A model generated the notes under the pieces. That model was not told the DNA's origin and did no database searches. It saw only the letters and a list, made by a program, of their open reading frames with translations. Both the position numbers and the translations under genes were made by a program. This document shows positions 1-8,166 of a DNA stretch of 21,573 bases, one piece after another (positions within the stretch are counted from its first letter, which is position 1; each line of letters starts with the position of its first letter). The stretch spans positions 1-21,573 of the forward strand of contig JAISXC010000165.1 of assembly GCA_031270875.1 (NCBI GenBank), given 5' to 3'. The DNA comes from Desulfovibrio sp. GTDB lineage: Bacteria > Desulfobacterota > Desulfovibrionia > Desulfovibrionales > Desulfovibrionaceae.

Positions 1-267
1 GCGGACGCCGGGGATTTTGACATACGCTTCTCCCCTTCCCAGGTGGACGACATCGACCACGATCTCTGCCTCGCCCTGAAAGGCTGGAACATCGTCTACT
101 GCGGCGGGGTAACCTGCGAACACCACCAGAACTCCGGCATAGGCACAAACAAGGGCGCCCGGCTTTCCCACGCCTCTGTCGGCAGCATACTGGGCAATGA
201 CGTGAAGCTGAATTTCAAGCACGAGGCGAACCTTCCCGCGCTGGCGCGGCTGGCGGCCGGCCTGTGA
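1..267 (+). CDS. Family 2 glycosyltransferase, C-terminal end (partial)
   Basis: The reading frame is open from the first base of the window and stops at 265-267, so only the last 88 residues are present. The visible part carries the pattern of the end of a GT-A catalytic domain: an acidic D-D-I-D-H-D-L-C-L stretch, a K-G-W turn, a tyrosine-cysteine strand, then a histidine pair (EHHQNSG) that in this family helps bind the nucleotide sugar or metal. It ends with a GND-KL-FKH segment that I associate with Desulfovibrio-type glycosyltransferases. It would transfer a sugar from a nucleotide donor at the cytoplasmic side of the inner membrane during polysaccharide assembly. The next gene starts 19 bases downstream on the same strand, so they probably share a transcript. 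The family assignment is fairly sure; donor and acceptor cannot be told. Confidence 0.75.
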   Translation, partial: ADAGDFDIRFSPSQVDDIDHDLCLALKGWNIVYCGGVTCEHHQNSGIGTNKGARLSHASVGSILGNDVKLNFKHEANLPALARLAAGL

Positions 268-286
268 CCGGGACGGAAGTCGGGCC

Positions 287-1375
287 ATGCTGAAAGTCGG
301 GTACGAACGCTCCACGTATGCGGAAAAGAGATTATTCATCAATAAAGTCAGAGAGGTCAAATTTGTTCGCGTTGCTTCAGAAGCAATAAACTTGCCCGGA
401 CTTACACATGATGACGTATATTGGGCTTCAAACATCAACAGAAATGATATTGACCTTATGCATTATTTTAATCAGGTCAATTTTGGAGAAACGCCATATA
501 TAACAACGTTTGAAACTATTGTGCCAAGATTTTTTGATGCCGAACCTTTTGACGAATATGCAAACATGCTTTTGCAAGACAATTGTAAAAAAATTATTGC
601 TCTGAGCAAAAAAACGATGGAAATTCAAGCAAATAGAATGAAATCCAGCAGCCGATACAAACTTGACCACGCATTGAACAAACTCTGCTTTCTGTATCCG
701 CCGCAAAAAATAATTTTTGAAGATCATGCCAGATTTTTCCATACGGAAAAAATCAGTTTTATATTCATCGGCAACGCCTTTCTTACAAAAGGCTTCATAC
801 CGATAATGAACGCCTTGAATTACATACATAACATATATCACGACATAACTTTTACCGTTGTCAGTTCATTCGTTGTTCAGGAATGTGAATACCCGCTGTT
901 GGAAAACGATCCTGACATACTTTATAAAATCAATGAATTCTTGAATAAAAATGCGGACTGGATAACCGTATATTCAAATCTGCCCAATAGTCATGTTTTG
1001 AAATTATTGCCTTTGCATCATGTCGGCCTGCTTCCCAGCCTTGCCGAAACATACGGATATGTCGTGCTTGAAATGCAGGCGGCCGGCATCCCTGTTGTTA
1101 CCACTGATATAAGATCTTTTCCTGAAATCAATAACGATGCGTGCGGATTTGTCATAAAAATACCGTCAAAACGGGAATTCAGACCTACAGATTTTGAGCG
1201 CTACTGCGCCGTATGCAAAATCATAGAAGCAAAGCTGATAAAAATAATAGAAGAAATCCTGAAAAAGAAAGATACGCTTTATACTAAATCGCAAAAAGCA
1301 ATCAGGAGAATAAAGAAATATCACGATCCGGAATATTATTCATCCATGGTGAACAATATATATCAAAATATATAA
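287..1375 (+). CDS. GT-B glycosyltransferase (GT4-like), AT-rich
   Basis: A 362-residue protein of usual length for GT4-type retaining glycosyltransferases. The C-terminal Rossmann half shows the family signatures: a strand with G-N-A-F-x-x-K-G near residues 162-169, and the E-x7-E motif at E254 and E262 within LAETYGYVVLEMQAAG, which contacts the nucleotide-sugar donor. The N-terminal half, expected to bind the acceptor, is poorly conserved. The gene begins at ATG 287 with a GGACGG ribosome-binding-like sequence about ten bases upstream. Base composition is the odd point: a sample row (421-480) is about 32 percent GC, against about 72 percent in a row of a later glycosyltransferase gene (2641-2700). 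It is rich in AAA/ATA/TTT codons. This suggests recent acquisition from an AT-rich donor. The sugar specificity is unknown. Confidence 0.82.
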   Translation: MLKVGYERSTYAEKRLFINKVREVKFVRVASEAINLPGLTHDDVYWASNINRNDIDLMHYFNQVNFGETPYITTFETIVPRFFDAEPFDEYANMLLQDNCKKIIALSKKTMEIQANRMKSSSRYKLDHALNKLCFLYPPQKIIFEDHARFFHTEKISFIFIGNAFLTKGFIPIMNALNYIHNIYHDITFTVVSSFVVQECEYPLLENDPDILYKINEFLNKNADWITVYSNLPNSHVLKLLPLHHVGLLPSLAETYGYVVLEMQAAGIPVVTTDIRSFPEINNDACGFVIKIPSKREFRPTDFERYCAVCKIIEAKLIKIIEEILKKKDTLYTKSQKAIRRIKKYHDPEYYSSMVNNIYQNI

Positions 1376-1501
1376 TGCAACTGCTTTGAAAATGACCTCA
1401 GGATGCCCTTTGAAACTGCCGGAACATCTGCCGAGGCCGGTCCGTTTGGATCGGGGAGCCTTGGATAATGGACCATTTCCGCGAGATAGGTATTGAAGCG
1501 T

Positions 1502-2488
1502 ATGTCTGTCACGGTTGTCATTCCCATGCGCAACGCCGACAATTTTATTGAAGCCGCGTTGGACAGTGTTTGCGGCAACGCGCTTGTTCGACAAATTATT
1601 GTTGTGGACGACTATTCCACGGATTGCTCTGCAGAGAAAGTAGCCGATTATGCCGCCAAGGACAGCAGAGTGGCGCTGTTTCGTCATACACAGCAAAAAG
1701 GAGCCGGAGCGGCCAGAAACACAGGCTTTGCATTTGCTGAGGAAAAATATTGCATTTTTCTGGACGCCGATGACGACCTCAAGCCAAAGGCCCTGGACGG
1801 ATGTGCCGCTGTACTGGATGCATATCAGGCTGATTTCCTTGTCTTCAAGTGGTACTACTGCGATATGCTCGGCCACTGTGAACGGCAACGCATGCTGGAA
1901 CAGGACGAGAATATCTGGCAAAGCATTACGGGCGGCTCCAAAATCGTCCGCGCTGATATCCGGGCGCATCCCGATATTTTGCGGACGGCCAATTTTCCTT
2001 GGCACAAACTGTATTCCACCGATTTTCTCCGCCGCGCCGGCATCCATTTTTCCGAAACCCTGGTGCACAATGACAATCTGGCGCACTGGATGTCCTACGT
2101 AAAAAGCGGTTCATTTATATTATACGACGAATATCTGATCGGACACCGGGAAGACAAGAGTAAGAAATCCCTGACCCAAATTTGGGATCAACGCCGTCTT
2201 CAACTCTTTAACGTATTTGATGAAGTGGATAATTTCCTGCTCTCGGAGGAGGCTTACCTGTCTTATTTCCTGCAGTTTGTGCGGTACAAGGCCCAAATGA
2301 TAGACTGGGTAGGCGGCCTGATAGACAAAGCGCTGTTGCCGCTTTTTGCCAAAAAGGCCGTCAGGACATTCGCCATGCTCAATTTTCAGACTTTTCTTTT
2401 TGTGGCCGCCTCCGACATTGTGGCCGCCCAGCGCATCTACGACGTCATTCATGATGTTGGCGGATATTTGCGAAAAATACGGCATTAA
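1502..2488 (+). CDS. Family 2 glycosyltransferase
   Basis: About 328 residues with a GT-A fold at the N terminus. Visible motifs are the opening strand VTVVIPMRN, the nucleotide-binding VVDDYSTD at residues 34-41, the loop KGAGAARNTG at 66-75, and the metal-binding acidic FLDADDD at 86-92. It would transfer a sugar from a UDP- or GDP-sugar in the cytoplasm during repeat-unit assembly. An in-frame TTG lies at 1493, but the ATG at 1502 begins directly before the first beta strand, as usual for the family. An in-frame stop at 1487-1489 rules out a longer protein. No transmembrane span is obvious. It follows the AT-rich gene after a 126-base gap that holds no gene I recognise. Composition is intermediate between the AT-rich gene and the GC-rich gene that follows. 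Confidence 0.85.
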   Translation: MSVTVVIPMRNADNFIEAALDSVCGNALVRQIIVVDDYSTDCSAEKVADYAAKDSRVALFRHTQQKGAGAARNTGFAFAEEKYCIFLDADDDLKPKALDGCAAVLDAYQADFLVFKWYYCDMLGHCERQRMLEQDENIWQSITGGSKIVRADIRAHPDILRTANFPWHKLYSTDFLRRAGIHFSETLVHNDNLAHWMSYVKSGSFILYDEYLIGHREDKSKKSLTQIWDQRRLQLFNVFDEVDNFLLSEEAYLSYFLQFVRYKAQMIDWVGGLIDKALLPLFAKKAVRTFAMLNFQTFLFVAASDIVAAQRIYDVIHDVGGYLRKIRH

Positions 2489-2562
2489 ACATATGCTTCC
2501 GGCATAAAAATTGCTTGACTTCCAAACGTGTCTTTTCGAACTGACGGCAATATGGAAACACA

Positions 2563-3807
2563 ATGCGCATCGGCTTAGTCATCTGGTCACTCTTCCACGT
2601 CAACGGCGGGCTGGAGCGCCTTGGCGTGAACCGTGTCCACGCCATGCGGGAGCGCGGGCATGAGTGCGTGGTGTTCCATCAGGGCAGAGGCGCCGGCCGT
2701 CCTCTGTACCCGCTGCCGGACAATGTGGAAACAGCGGATCTGGCCTTGCGTGACGAGGCGTCGCTCCGGCGGGCCAAAGATCGCCTGTGCGAACAAAATA
2801 TTGACGTTCTCTGCGCCATGTTTTCCTGGGAGGATCTGCTCTGGTTTCCGGCGCTCTGCAACAACACGGGCATCCCGTTGCTGATTTCCGAACACAGTGT
2901 TCCCCGCGTCATAGAAAAGGAACGCTGGAACCGCTATGAGCGACTTGCCTGCATGGCCGGAGCTGACGCCATTCACTTGCTCGGTCATGCCTTTTTGGAT
3001 TCGCTGCCTGAATTTCTCCAGGATCGCGTCACGGTTATCCCCAATCCGGCCGACCCTCCGGCGGCGGTGGACTGGGCCAGGGAAGACGCGCCGCGCAAAA
3101 CCCTGCTGGCGGTGGGCAGACTTGAAGACGGGATCAAGCAGTTTTCACTGCTCATGCAGGCGTTCGCTCTGCTCGCGCCGGCCTTCCCGGACTGGGATCT
3201 GCGCATTTGCGGCGACGGCGGAGACAGGGAAAAGTATGCATCTCTGGCCGGCGCGTTGGGACTTGGGCAGCGTGTCAGCCTGCCCGGCAAGGTTGACAAT
3301 ATTGATGCGGAATACGCATCCGCCCATCTTTTTTGCCTCCCTTCCCGCTATGAGGGATTTGACCTCGTTACGGCTGAAGCGCAGCGCTTCGCCCTGCCCG
3401 TTGTGAGGTTTGCGCGGTGCGACGGTGCGAACGAGGTGATCATGCACGGGGAAAACGGCATCCTGGCCCCGGAGATGAACGCGCAAAATCTGGCCGCCTC
3501 CCTGCGCGTTCTGATGAAAAACGCCGCTCTGCGGCGGCAGATGGGCGAGCGCGGGCAAGTTTTGCTGAAACGCTACGCGCCGGACAAAATTTACGGCGCA
3601 TGGGAAAAATTGCTGGAAAAAACCGCGCGAAAAAAAGGGAAGACAACCCTTGCCCTTCCCGGGCAAAGCGAGGAGGAACGCGTTTCCGCCGCGCTACGGG
3701 AAATTGTTTCCAGGGACCATCCCTTTGCCAGGCCGGCGTGCTCGTCATACGTGAGAGAAATACAAAGACAGGCCGCGCTGACCGTTCTCGCGGTAAAAGA
3801 CGTTTGA
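2563..3807 (+). CDS. GT4-family glycosyltransferase
   Basis: A 414-residue GT-B enzyme. The N-terminal domain opens with a glycine-rich acceptor loop (NGGLERL, residues 14-20). The C-terminal domain starts after VIPNPAD (158-164) and shows VGRLEDGIKQF (184-194), a GDGGDRE strand-turn, and the donor-binding E-x7-E pair E264/E272 inside SRYEGFDLVTAEAQ. These are the standard marks of GT4 enzymes of the galactosyl/N-acetylgalactosaminyl-transferase type. After the conserved fold ends near residue 355 there is a charged tail of about 55 residues that I do not recognise, with GC-rich codon use like the backbone. A GGAA sequence lies five bases before ATG 2563. It is spaced 74 bases from the gene before and 31 from the gene after, consistent with one operon. 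Confidence 0.88.
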   Translation: MRIGLVIWSLFHVNGGLERLGVNRVHAMRERGHECVVFHQGRGAGRPLYPLPDNVETADLALRDEASLRRAKDRLCEQNIDVLCAMFSWEDLLWFPALCNNTGIPLLISEHSVPRVIEKERWNRYERLACMAGADAIHLLGHAFLDSLPEFLQDRVTVIPNPADPPAAVDWAREDAPRKTLLAVGRLEDGIKQFSLLMQAFALLAPAFPDWDLRICGDGGDREKYASLAGALGLGQRVSLPGKVDNIDAEYASAHLFCLPSRYEGFDLVTAEAQRFALPVVRFARCDGANEVIMHGENGILAPEMNAQNLAASLRVLMKNAALRRQMGERGQVLLKRYAPDKIYGAWEKLLEKTARKKGKTTLALPGQSEEERVSAALREIVSRDHPFARPACSSYVREIQRQAALTVLAVKDV

Positions 3808-3838
3808 TGCCGACAGGCGGAGCGGCGAGGGCAGGCAC

Positions 3839-4948
3839 ATGAAAAAGATCCTTCTGTTCGCGCACATAAATAAAGGCTATCCGCAACTGCTGCGAAAAAT
3901 GAATGCCAAACTCAATGCGCTACGTCATTTTCACCCAAACACGCAGTGCTGCATTGTCGGTGATGACAATCCGGATGCCTTGAAAAATTTTGATTTTACT
4001 TATATCAACGCCGTGGGTGACGATGCCTGTCATGTGTGTTGCAACACCATAGCCAGGGCTGTTCGTCCCGATATCATTTACTATCGCTATCCCTTGGGAC
4101 ATATCGCCCTGCTGGATCTCACCGAAAATTTTCCCGTCATTTTTGAACATAATACAATTGAAGAAGCGGAGATGACGGGAGAAAGCCTTGATGCCGACAA
4201 AAAACTCGGACCGAAGGCGCTTGCCCAGGCGGCGGGCATTGTCTGCGTCACACCCGAGATAGCAAGATATGAGCGAGGCCGTTCCCGACAGGATTTGCCT
4301 GTATTCATTCTTCCCAACTGCCTCGCCGAAATTCCGGACAATCCCATACGCCGCCCTCCTCTTGCATCCGACGGAGAACTGCATATGGTCATGGCGGCGC
4401 GCTTTAACAAATGGCACGGCGCGGACAGGCTGATCAGGGGGATAGCGCGGGACGCGCGCAAAGACAGGTATGTACTGCATCTTGTGGGAGACGGCTCGGC
4501 GCTGCCGCTTTACAAACAACTGATTTCAAAATACGGTCTGGAAAAGCATGTTCTTTTACACGGATGGCTCGAAAGCGACATACTGTACACGCTGTATAAC
4601 ACCTGCCATGTTGCTGCCGGCACATTGGCTATACATCGTAACAAAGGAATGACGGAATGCACGTCAATCAAATTGCGTGAATATGCCGCGCAGGGCCTGC
4701 CCTTTATATATCTTGGGAGTGATCCTGATTTTCCGGCGTCTCTTCCTTTTGTTCTCGTTGTCCCGGATAATGAGCGCGCCGTTGATATGGAGGAAATCGA
4801 TCAATTTGCCCGAAAATGCCTTTCAATGCCGGCTCTGTGCCTTGCCATGCGCGCGTACGCGAAGGAAAGACTGACATATAAGGCCAGGGCGGAAGCATGG
4901 GTGAAATTTTTATTGACCGCCGCCCTCAAACACAAACAATCGCATTGA
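3839..4948 (+). CDS. GT-B glycosyltransferase
   Basis: A 369-residue protein with a GT-B two-domain layout. The first half has an EHNTIEEAE segment (residues 103-111) and ends in VCVTPEIARYE, typical of the linker before the donor domain. The second half shows AARFNKWHGADRLI (186-199), a LVGDGS strand (215-220), and TSIKLREYAAQGLPFIY (275-291). That last segment resembles the K-x-x-E donor site found in several capsule and O-antigen transferases in place of a classical E-x7-E. It acts in the cytoplasm on a lipid-linked glycan. Start ATG 3839 is 31 bases after the previous gene, and the 2-epimerase gene follows after 21 bases, so cotranscription is likely. Specificity cannot be read from the sequence. 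Confidence 0.82.
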   Translation: MKKILLFAHINKGYPQLLRKMNAKLNALRHFHPNTQCCIVGDDNPDALKNFDFTYINAVGDDACHVCCNTIARAVRPDIIYYRYPLGHIALLDLTENFPVIFEHNTIEEAEMTGESLDADKKLGPKALAQAAGIVCVTPEIARYERGRSRQDLPVFILPNCLAEIPDNPIRRPPLASDGELHMVMAARFNKWHGADRLIRGIARDARKDRYVLHLVGDGSALPLYKQLISKYGLEKHVLLHGWLESDILYTLYNTCHVAAGTLAIHRNKGMTECTSIKLREYAAQGLPFIYLGSDPDFPASLPFVLVVPDNERAVDMEEIDQFARKCLSMPALCLAMRAYAKERLTYKARAEAWVKFLLTAALKHKQSH

Positions 4949-4969
4949 AACCCCCTCGGGTAAAACGGC

Positions 4970-6058
4970 ATGACAAAGCCCAAAATACTGTCTCTCGTGG
5001 GCGCGCGGCCGCAATTCATCAAGGAAGCGCTGATTGGAGAAGCGGTTGCGCGCGGTGATGCGTGGAAGCACATTATAGTGCATTCAGGCCAGCACTATGA
5101 CCCTGACATGTCCGATATTTTTTTTCAGGAACTTCAAATTCCCGCGCCAAAATACAATCTCGGAGTCGGCTCCGGCACCCATGGCGAAATAACGGCGGCG
5201 GCGCTCATCGGCATCGAAAAGGCGTTGCTTGCGGAATGTCCCGACGCGCTGCTTGTATACGGCGACACAAACACCACCTTGGCCGGAGCTCTGGCCGCGG
5301 CCAAGCTGCATATCCCTGTCGTGCATGTGGAGGCGGGCATCCGCATGCTCCCCAAATCCATGCCGGAGGAAATCAACCGCGTTCTTACAGATCATGTATC
5401 GGCCGTGTTGTGTTGCTGCTCCGGTCTCGGCGCACGCAACCTTGCCGGGGAAGGCATCTGGGAGGGCGTCTTTGTCACCGGCGACGTCATGTATGATTGT
5501 TTTTTACGCATGCGTCCTCAATTTTTTCCGGAAGGCGCATGTACAAAAAATCATGTACGGCATGATCGTTTTATTCTTGCCACACTGCACAGAGATTACA
5601 ATGTGGATAGCGGAGATTCCCTGCGCGCATGCCTCGAGGGACTTGACCGCCTGCAGACGGAGAGCGGTAACCGTGTTTTGTTGCCGCTGCATCCCCGGAC
5701 AAAGAAAAGAATTGAAGAATTTTCATGTGGAGACATGGCGCAACAGTTGGTTGTGACTGAGCCGCTGGGTTATCCTGAGCTTATGTCACTGCTTGAATCC
5801 TGCGCCTTTGTGGTGACGGACAGCGGAGGCCTGCAGAAAGAAGCCTATTACGCAGGCAAACGCGCGGTTGTGCTGATGCCGGATACGGGATGGCGTGAAC
5901 TGACCGATTGCGGCTGGAACATCCTGGCAAGCCGGAACGCCGATGATATCGCCGCCGCCGGCGCGCGGGCAACGGGCAGGTGCATCCGCCCTGATTGTGT
6001 CTACGGTTCGGGGGATGCGGCCGCAAAGATTGTGCGGGCGGTCAGGGCGAACCTCTGA
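4970..6058 (+). CDS. UDP-N-acetylglucosamine 2-epimerase-like enzyme (WecB/WbpI family)
   Basis: A 362-residue non-hydrolysing UDP-sugar 2-epimerase, full length for the family. The order of motifs is GARPQFIK (11-18), HSGQHYD (38-44), GDTNTTLAG (98-106), HVEAG (119-123), MPEEINRVLTDH (131-142), LATLHRDYN (203-211), and VTDSGGLQKEAYY near 285. Residues matching the catalytic set of E. coli WecB are present: D99, E121, E133/E134 and H207. WecB interconverts UDP-GlcNAc and UDP-ManNAc; WbpI does the same to UDP-2,3-diacetamido-glucuronic acid. The WlbA-like and DegT-like genes on the other strand favour the WbpI role, but sequence alone does not separate the two. Where most WecB proteins have R-S-F after HVEAG-x, this one has R-M-L-P-K, so substrate range may differ. 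It is the last gene of the plus-strand run. Confidence 0.9.
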   Translation: MTKPKILSLVGARPQFIKEALIGEAVARGDAWKHIIVHSGQHYDPDMSDIFFQELQIPAPKYNLGVGSGTHGEITAAALIGIEKALLAECPDALLVYGDTNTTLAGALAAAKLHIPVVHVEAGIRMLPKSMPEEINRVLTDHVSAVLCCCSGLGARNLAGEGIWEGVFVTGDVMYDCFLRMRPQFFPEGACTKNHVRHDRFILATLHRDYNVDSGDSLRACLEGLDRLQTESGNRVLLPLHPRTKKRIEEFSCGDMAQQLVVTEPLGYPELMSLLESCAFVVTDSGGLQKEAYYAGKRAVVLMPDTGWRELTDCGWNILASRNADDIAAAGARATGRCIRPDCVYGSGDAAAKIVRAVRANL

Positions 6059-6059
6059 C

Positions 6060-6078
6060 TGAACCGTTGTTCATTTTC
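6060..6078 (+). terminator. Possible weak terminator after the 2-epimerase gene
   Basis: Between the two converging stop codons the plus strand reads TGAAC-CGTT-GTTCA followed by TTTTC: a five-base-pair stem with a four-base loop and a short T run. The position is right for ending the plus-strand operon, but the stem is short and only moderately stable, so this is a tentative call. Confidence 0.25.
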
Positions 6079-7193
6079 TACACAAAACATGCCGCAACCC
6101 TGTCTATATCCTCATCCTTCATACCGTGCGCCACGGGAAGGGCCAGGCTGCTGTCCTCACAGAGCGCGGCCGCGGGGCAACAATCCGGGGACAGTCCGTA
6201 TTTCCGGGCGTAGTATTCCAGTCGATGCGCGGCATGGGTGCCGCAGCGCGTTTCAACGCCGGCCAGCCGCAGGCGTTCTGAAATTTCGTCTCTCCTCGGC
6301 TTTCCGCCTTCCAGACGCACAACGTAACTCTGCCAGGAATGCCCGCAATCGTCCGGCGCGAACGGCGTAATGACATCCGGCATGTCCCGCAGCCGTTCGG
6401 AATACATGCCCGCTATGCGCGCCCTTTCTTTCAGAATGGCGTCCATTTTTCGCATTTGCGCGCATCCCACGGCGGCTTGCAGGTCAGACATCCTGAAATT
6501 GCAGCCGCATTCCCGGTAGGCGGGCATGGCCCAGGGCGGAGCGCCGGCAGGCATGGGTTGCGCGCCGTGATTGCGCAGAATGCGCAGCTTCGCGGCCAGT
6601 TCGGCGTTGTTTGTGGTGATCATGCCGCCTTCGCCCGTGGTGATCGCCTTGCGCGGGTGGAAGGAAAAACAGGCCGCGTGGCCCAGCACGCCCGCGCTCC
6701 TGCCCCGGTAGGCGCTGCCGGCGGCGCAGGCCGCATCTTCAATCACGCGCAGCTTGTGTTTCGCCGCAATTTCACGCAACGGGTCCATATCGGCGCACAA
6801 GCCGAACAGATGCACGGGAATGACGGCTCTGGTTTTGGATGTGATCGCGCTTTCCAGCAAGGCAACATCCACAGTGAAGGTTCGCGCCTCCACATCCGCA
6901 AACACCGGGCGCGCGCCCGTCAGTTCCACGGCATTGGCCGTGGCCACAAAGGTGAGTGACGGCACAATCACCTCATCGCCCCGCCCTATGCCCAGAGCCA
7001 GAAGCGCCAAATGCAGGGCCGCCGTGCAGGAAGTGACGGCCACGGCATGCGCCGCGTTATGTCGTTCCGCGAAGCGCTGTTCAAATTCGGCGACAAAAGG
7101 CCCTTGCGTCACATGCCCGGATTCCAGACAACGCCGCAGGTTGTCCGTTTCCGTTTCGTCAAAAACCGGGCGGATGATGGGCAGGCGTTTCAT
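6078..7193 (-). CDS. DegT/DnrJ/EryC1/StrS sugar aminotransferase (WbpE/WlbC-like)
   Basis: A 371-residue PLP-dependent sugar-nucleotide aminotransferase of normal length. Visible signatures are the N-terminal [10 protein letters not shown] segment, the [14 protein letters not shown] cofactor-phosphate loop (55-68), [12 protein letters not shown] (78-89), the aspartate D153 in [11 protein letters not shown] that pairs with the pyridine nitrogen, and K182 in [14 protein letters not shown], which forms the internal aldimine. The family swaps a keto group of a UDP- or dTDP-sugar for an amino group using glutamate. With the WlbA-like 3-dehydrogenase in the same operon, the best reading is 3-amination of UDP-3-keto-GlcNAcA. 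The start codon overlaps the stop of the epimerase/dehydratase gene (ATGA), and a GAGGGGG ribosome-binding site lies just upstream. It is the last gene of the minus-strand operon. Confidence 0.9.
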   Translation of the reverse strand: MKRLPIIRPVFDETETDNLRRCLESGHVTQGPFVAEFEQRFAERHNAAHAVAVTSCTAALHLALLALGIGRGDEVIVPSLTFVATANAVELTGARPVFADVEARTFTVDVALLESAITSKTRAVIPVHLFGLCADMDPLREIAAKHKLRVIEDAACAAGSAYRGRSAGVLGHAACFSFHPRKAITTGEGGMITTNNAELAAKLRILRNHGAQPMPAGAPPWAMPAYRECGCNFRMSDLQAAVGCAQMRKMDAILKERARIAGMYSERLRDMPDVITPFAPDDCGHSWQSYVVRLEGGKPRRDEISERLRLAGVETRCGTHAAHRLEYYARKYGLSPDCCPAAALCEDSSLALPVAHGMKDEDIDRVAACFV

Positions 7194-8149
7194 ACATTCC
7201 CCCTCTTGAGGTAAAATTCCGCCGTGCGCCGGATGCCTTCCTCCAGATCGACCTTCGCCTCAAAGCCCAATACATCCTTGGCCTTGGTCACGCAGGGGAT
7301 GCGCATTTCAATGTCAGCCGACAGGGCGGGGGCAAAAATAATAGGGGACTTTGAATTCAGCACCCTGATGACGACATTGGCAAGGCCATAGATGGTCTGC
7401 ACGCTGCGCGCGTTGCCGATGTTGAAGGATTCCCCGACGGCGGCGTCGTTTTCCAGGCAGCAGAGCACCGCGTCCACCATGTCGTCCACATAGCACCAGG
7501 CCCGGATTTGCGTGCCGTCGCCGTATATGGTGATGGGTTCGTTGCGCAGGGCTTGTTGAATGAATATCTTCATGGCCCCTTCCCCGACCTGACAGGGACC
7601 ATATATGTTAAAAGGACGCACAACAGTGGCGGGCAAGCCAAATTCAAGGTAATAGGCGCGCGTCAGATGTTCTTCCGCTAATTTTGAAACAGCGTACGTC
7701 CAACGCGGATGGCTGGCTGTGGCTATAATGGCGTCGTCAGATTCACGGGAGCCGAATGCTTGAGAGCCAAAAACCTCACTGGTGGAAAAAGTAAGAATTC
7801 TTTTGACCTTCCTGAATTGACGGGCAAGCTCCAATACATTGATGGACCCTGTGATGTTGACGTGCATAGTGCGCGTGGGACTTTTGCCCACTGTCTGAAT
7901 GCCCGTGATTCCGGCGCAGTGAATAATATAATCCGCCTCTGACAATGGATCGGAAATATCTTCAACATCAAGTATGTCAGCAGTATATAGACTTATGTTT
8001 TTATGATTAGCGTATGTATACTGTTGTAGAGTGTTACGGAAAAGATTATCCAATACAATAATAGTATTATATTCACACAATGTTCCACAAAGTACAGAAC
8101 CTATAAACCCAGCTCCGCCCGTTATGCAAATTCTTTTTCCTGTAATCAT
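7190..8149 (-). CDS. NAD-dependent sugar-nucleotide epimerase/dehydratase (extended SDR)
   Basis: About 319 residues. The N terminus has the NAD-binding GGAGFIGS, and the middle has STSEVFG and the catalytic Y-A-V-S-K. Then come RPFNIYGP and the substrate loop [15 protein letters not shown], all marks of extended short-chain dehydrogenases acting on UDP- or dTDP-sugars. The TSE triad, the R-W-x-Y-x-x-S-K context and the arginine in the GDG-Q-R segment recall UDP-glucuronate decarboxylases (ArnA/UXS), but a 4-epimerase is equally possible. A TTG codon at 8155 could serve as start, but ATG 8149 has an AAGGGA site seven bases upstream, so I use it. The first 200 bases are clearly more AT-rich than the rest of the gene. 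It overlaps the aminotransferase gene by four bases. Confidence 0.85.
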   Translation of the reverse strand: MITGKRICITGGAGFIGSVLCGTLCEYNTIIVLDNLFRNTLQQYTYANHKNISLYTADILDVEDISDPLSEADYIIHCAGITGIQTVGKSPTRTMHVNITGSINVLELARQFRKVKRILTFSTSEVFGSQAFGSRESDDAIIATASHPRWTYAVSKLAEEHLTRAYYLEFGLPATVVRPFNIYGPCQVGEGAMKIFIQQALRNEPITIYGDGTQIRAWCYVDDMVDAVLCCLENDAAVGESFNIGNARSVQTIYGLANVVIRVLNSKSPIIFAPALSADIEMRIPCVTKAKDVLGFEAKVDLEEGIRRTAEFYLKRGNV

Positions 8150-8166
8150 CTTCAATTCCCTTTTGC

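Noticed and set aside
1376..1501. Gap between two glycosyltransferase genes, checked for another gene relic
   Set aside because: Short open pieces exist in several frames but none resembles a known family tail, and stops interrupt all of them.
1340..2086. A 248-codon minus-strand frame opposite the family 2 glycosyltransferase
   Set aside because: The plus-strand frame has all GT-A motifs; the minus-strand product has none.
6339..6959. A 206-codon plus-strand frame opposite the aminotransferase gene
   Set aside because: Shadow of a gene with an intact PLP lysine and aspartate; no independent support.
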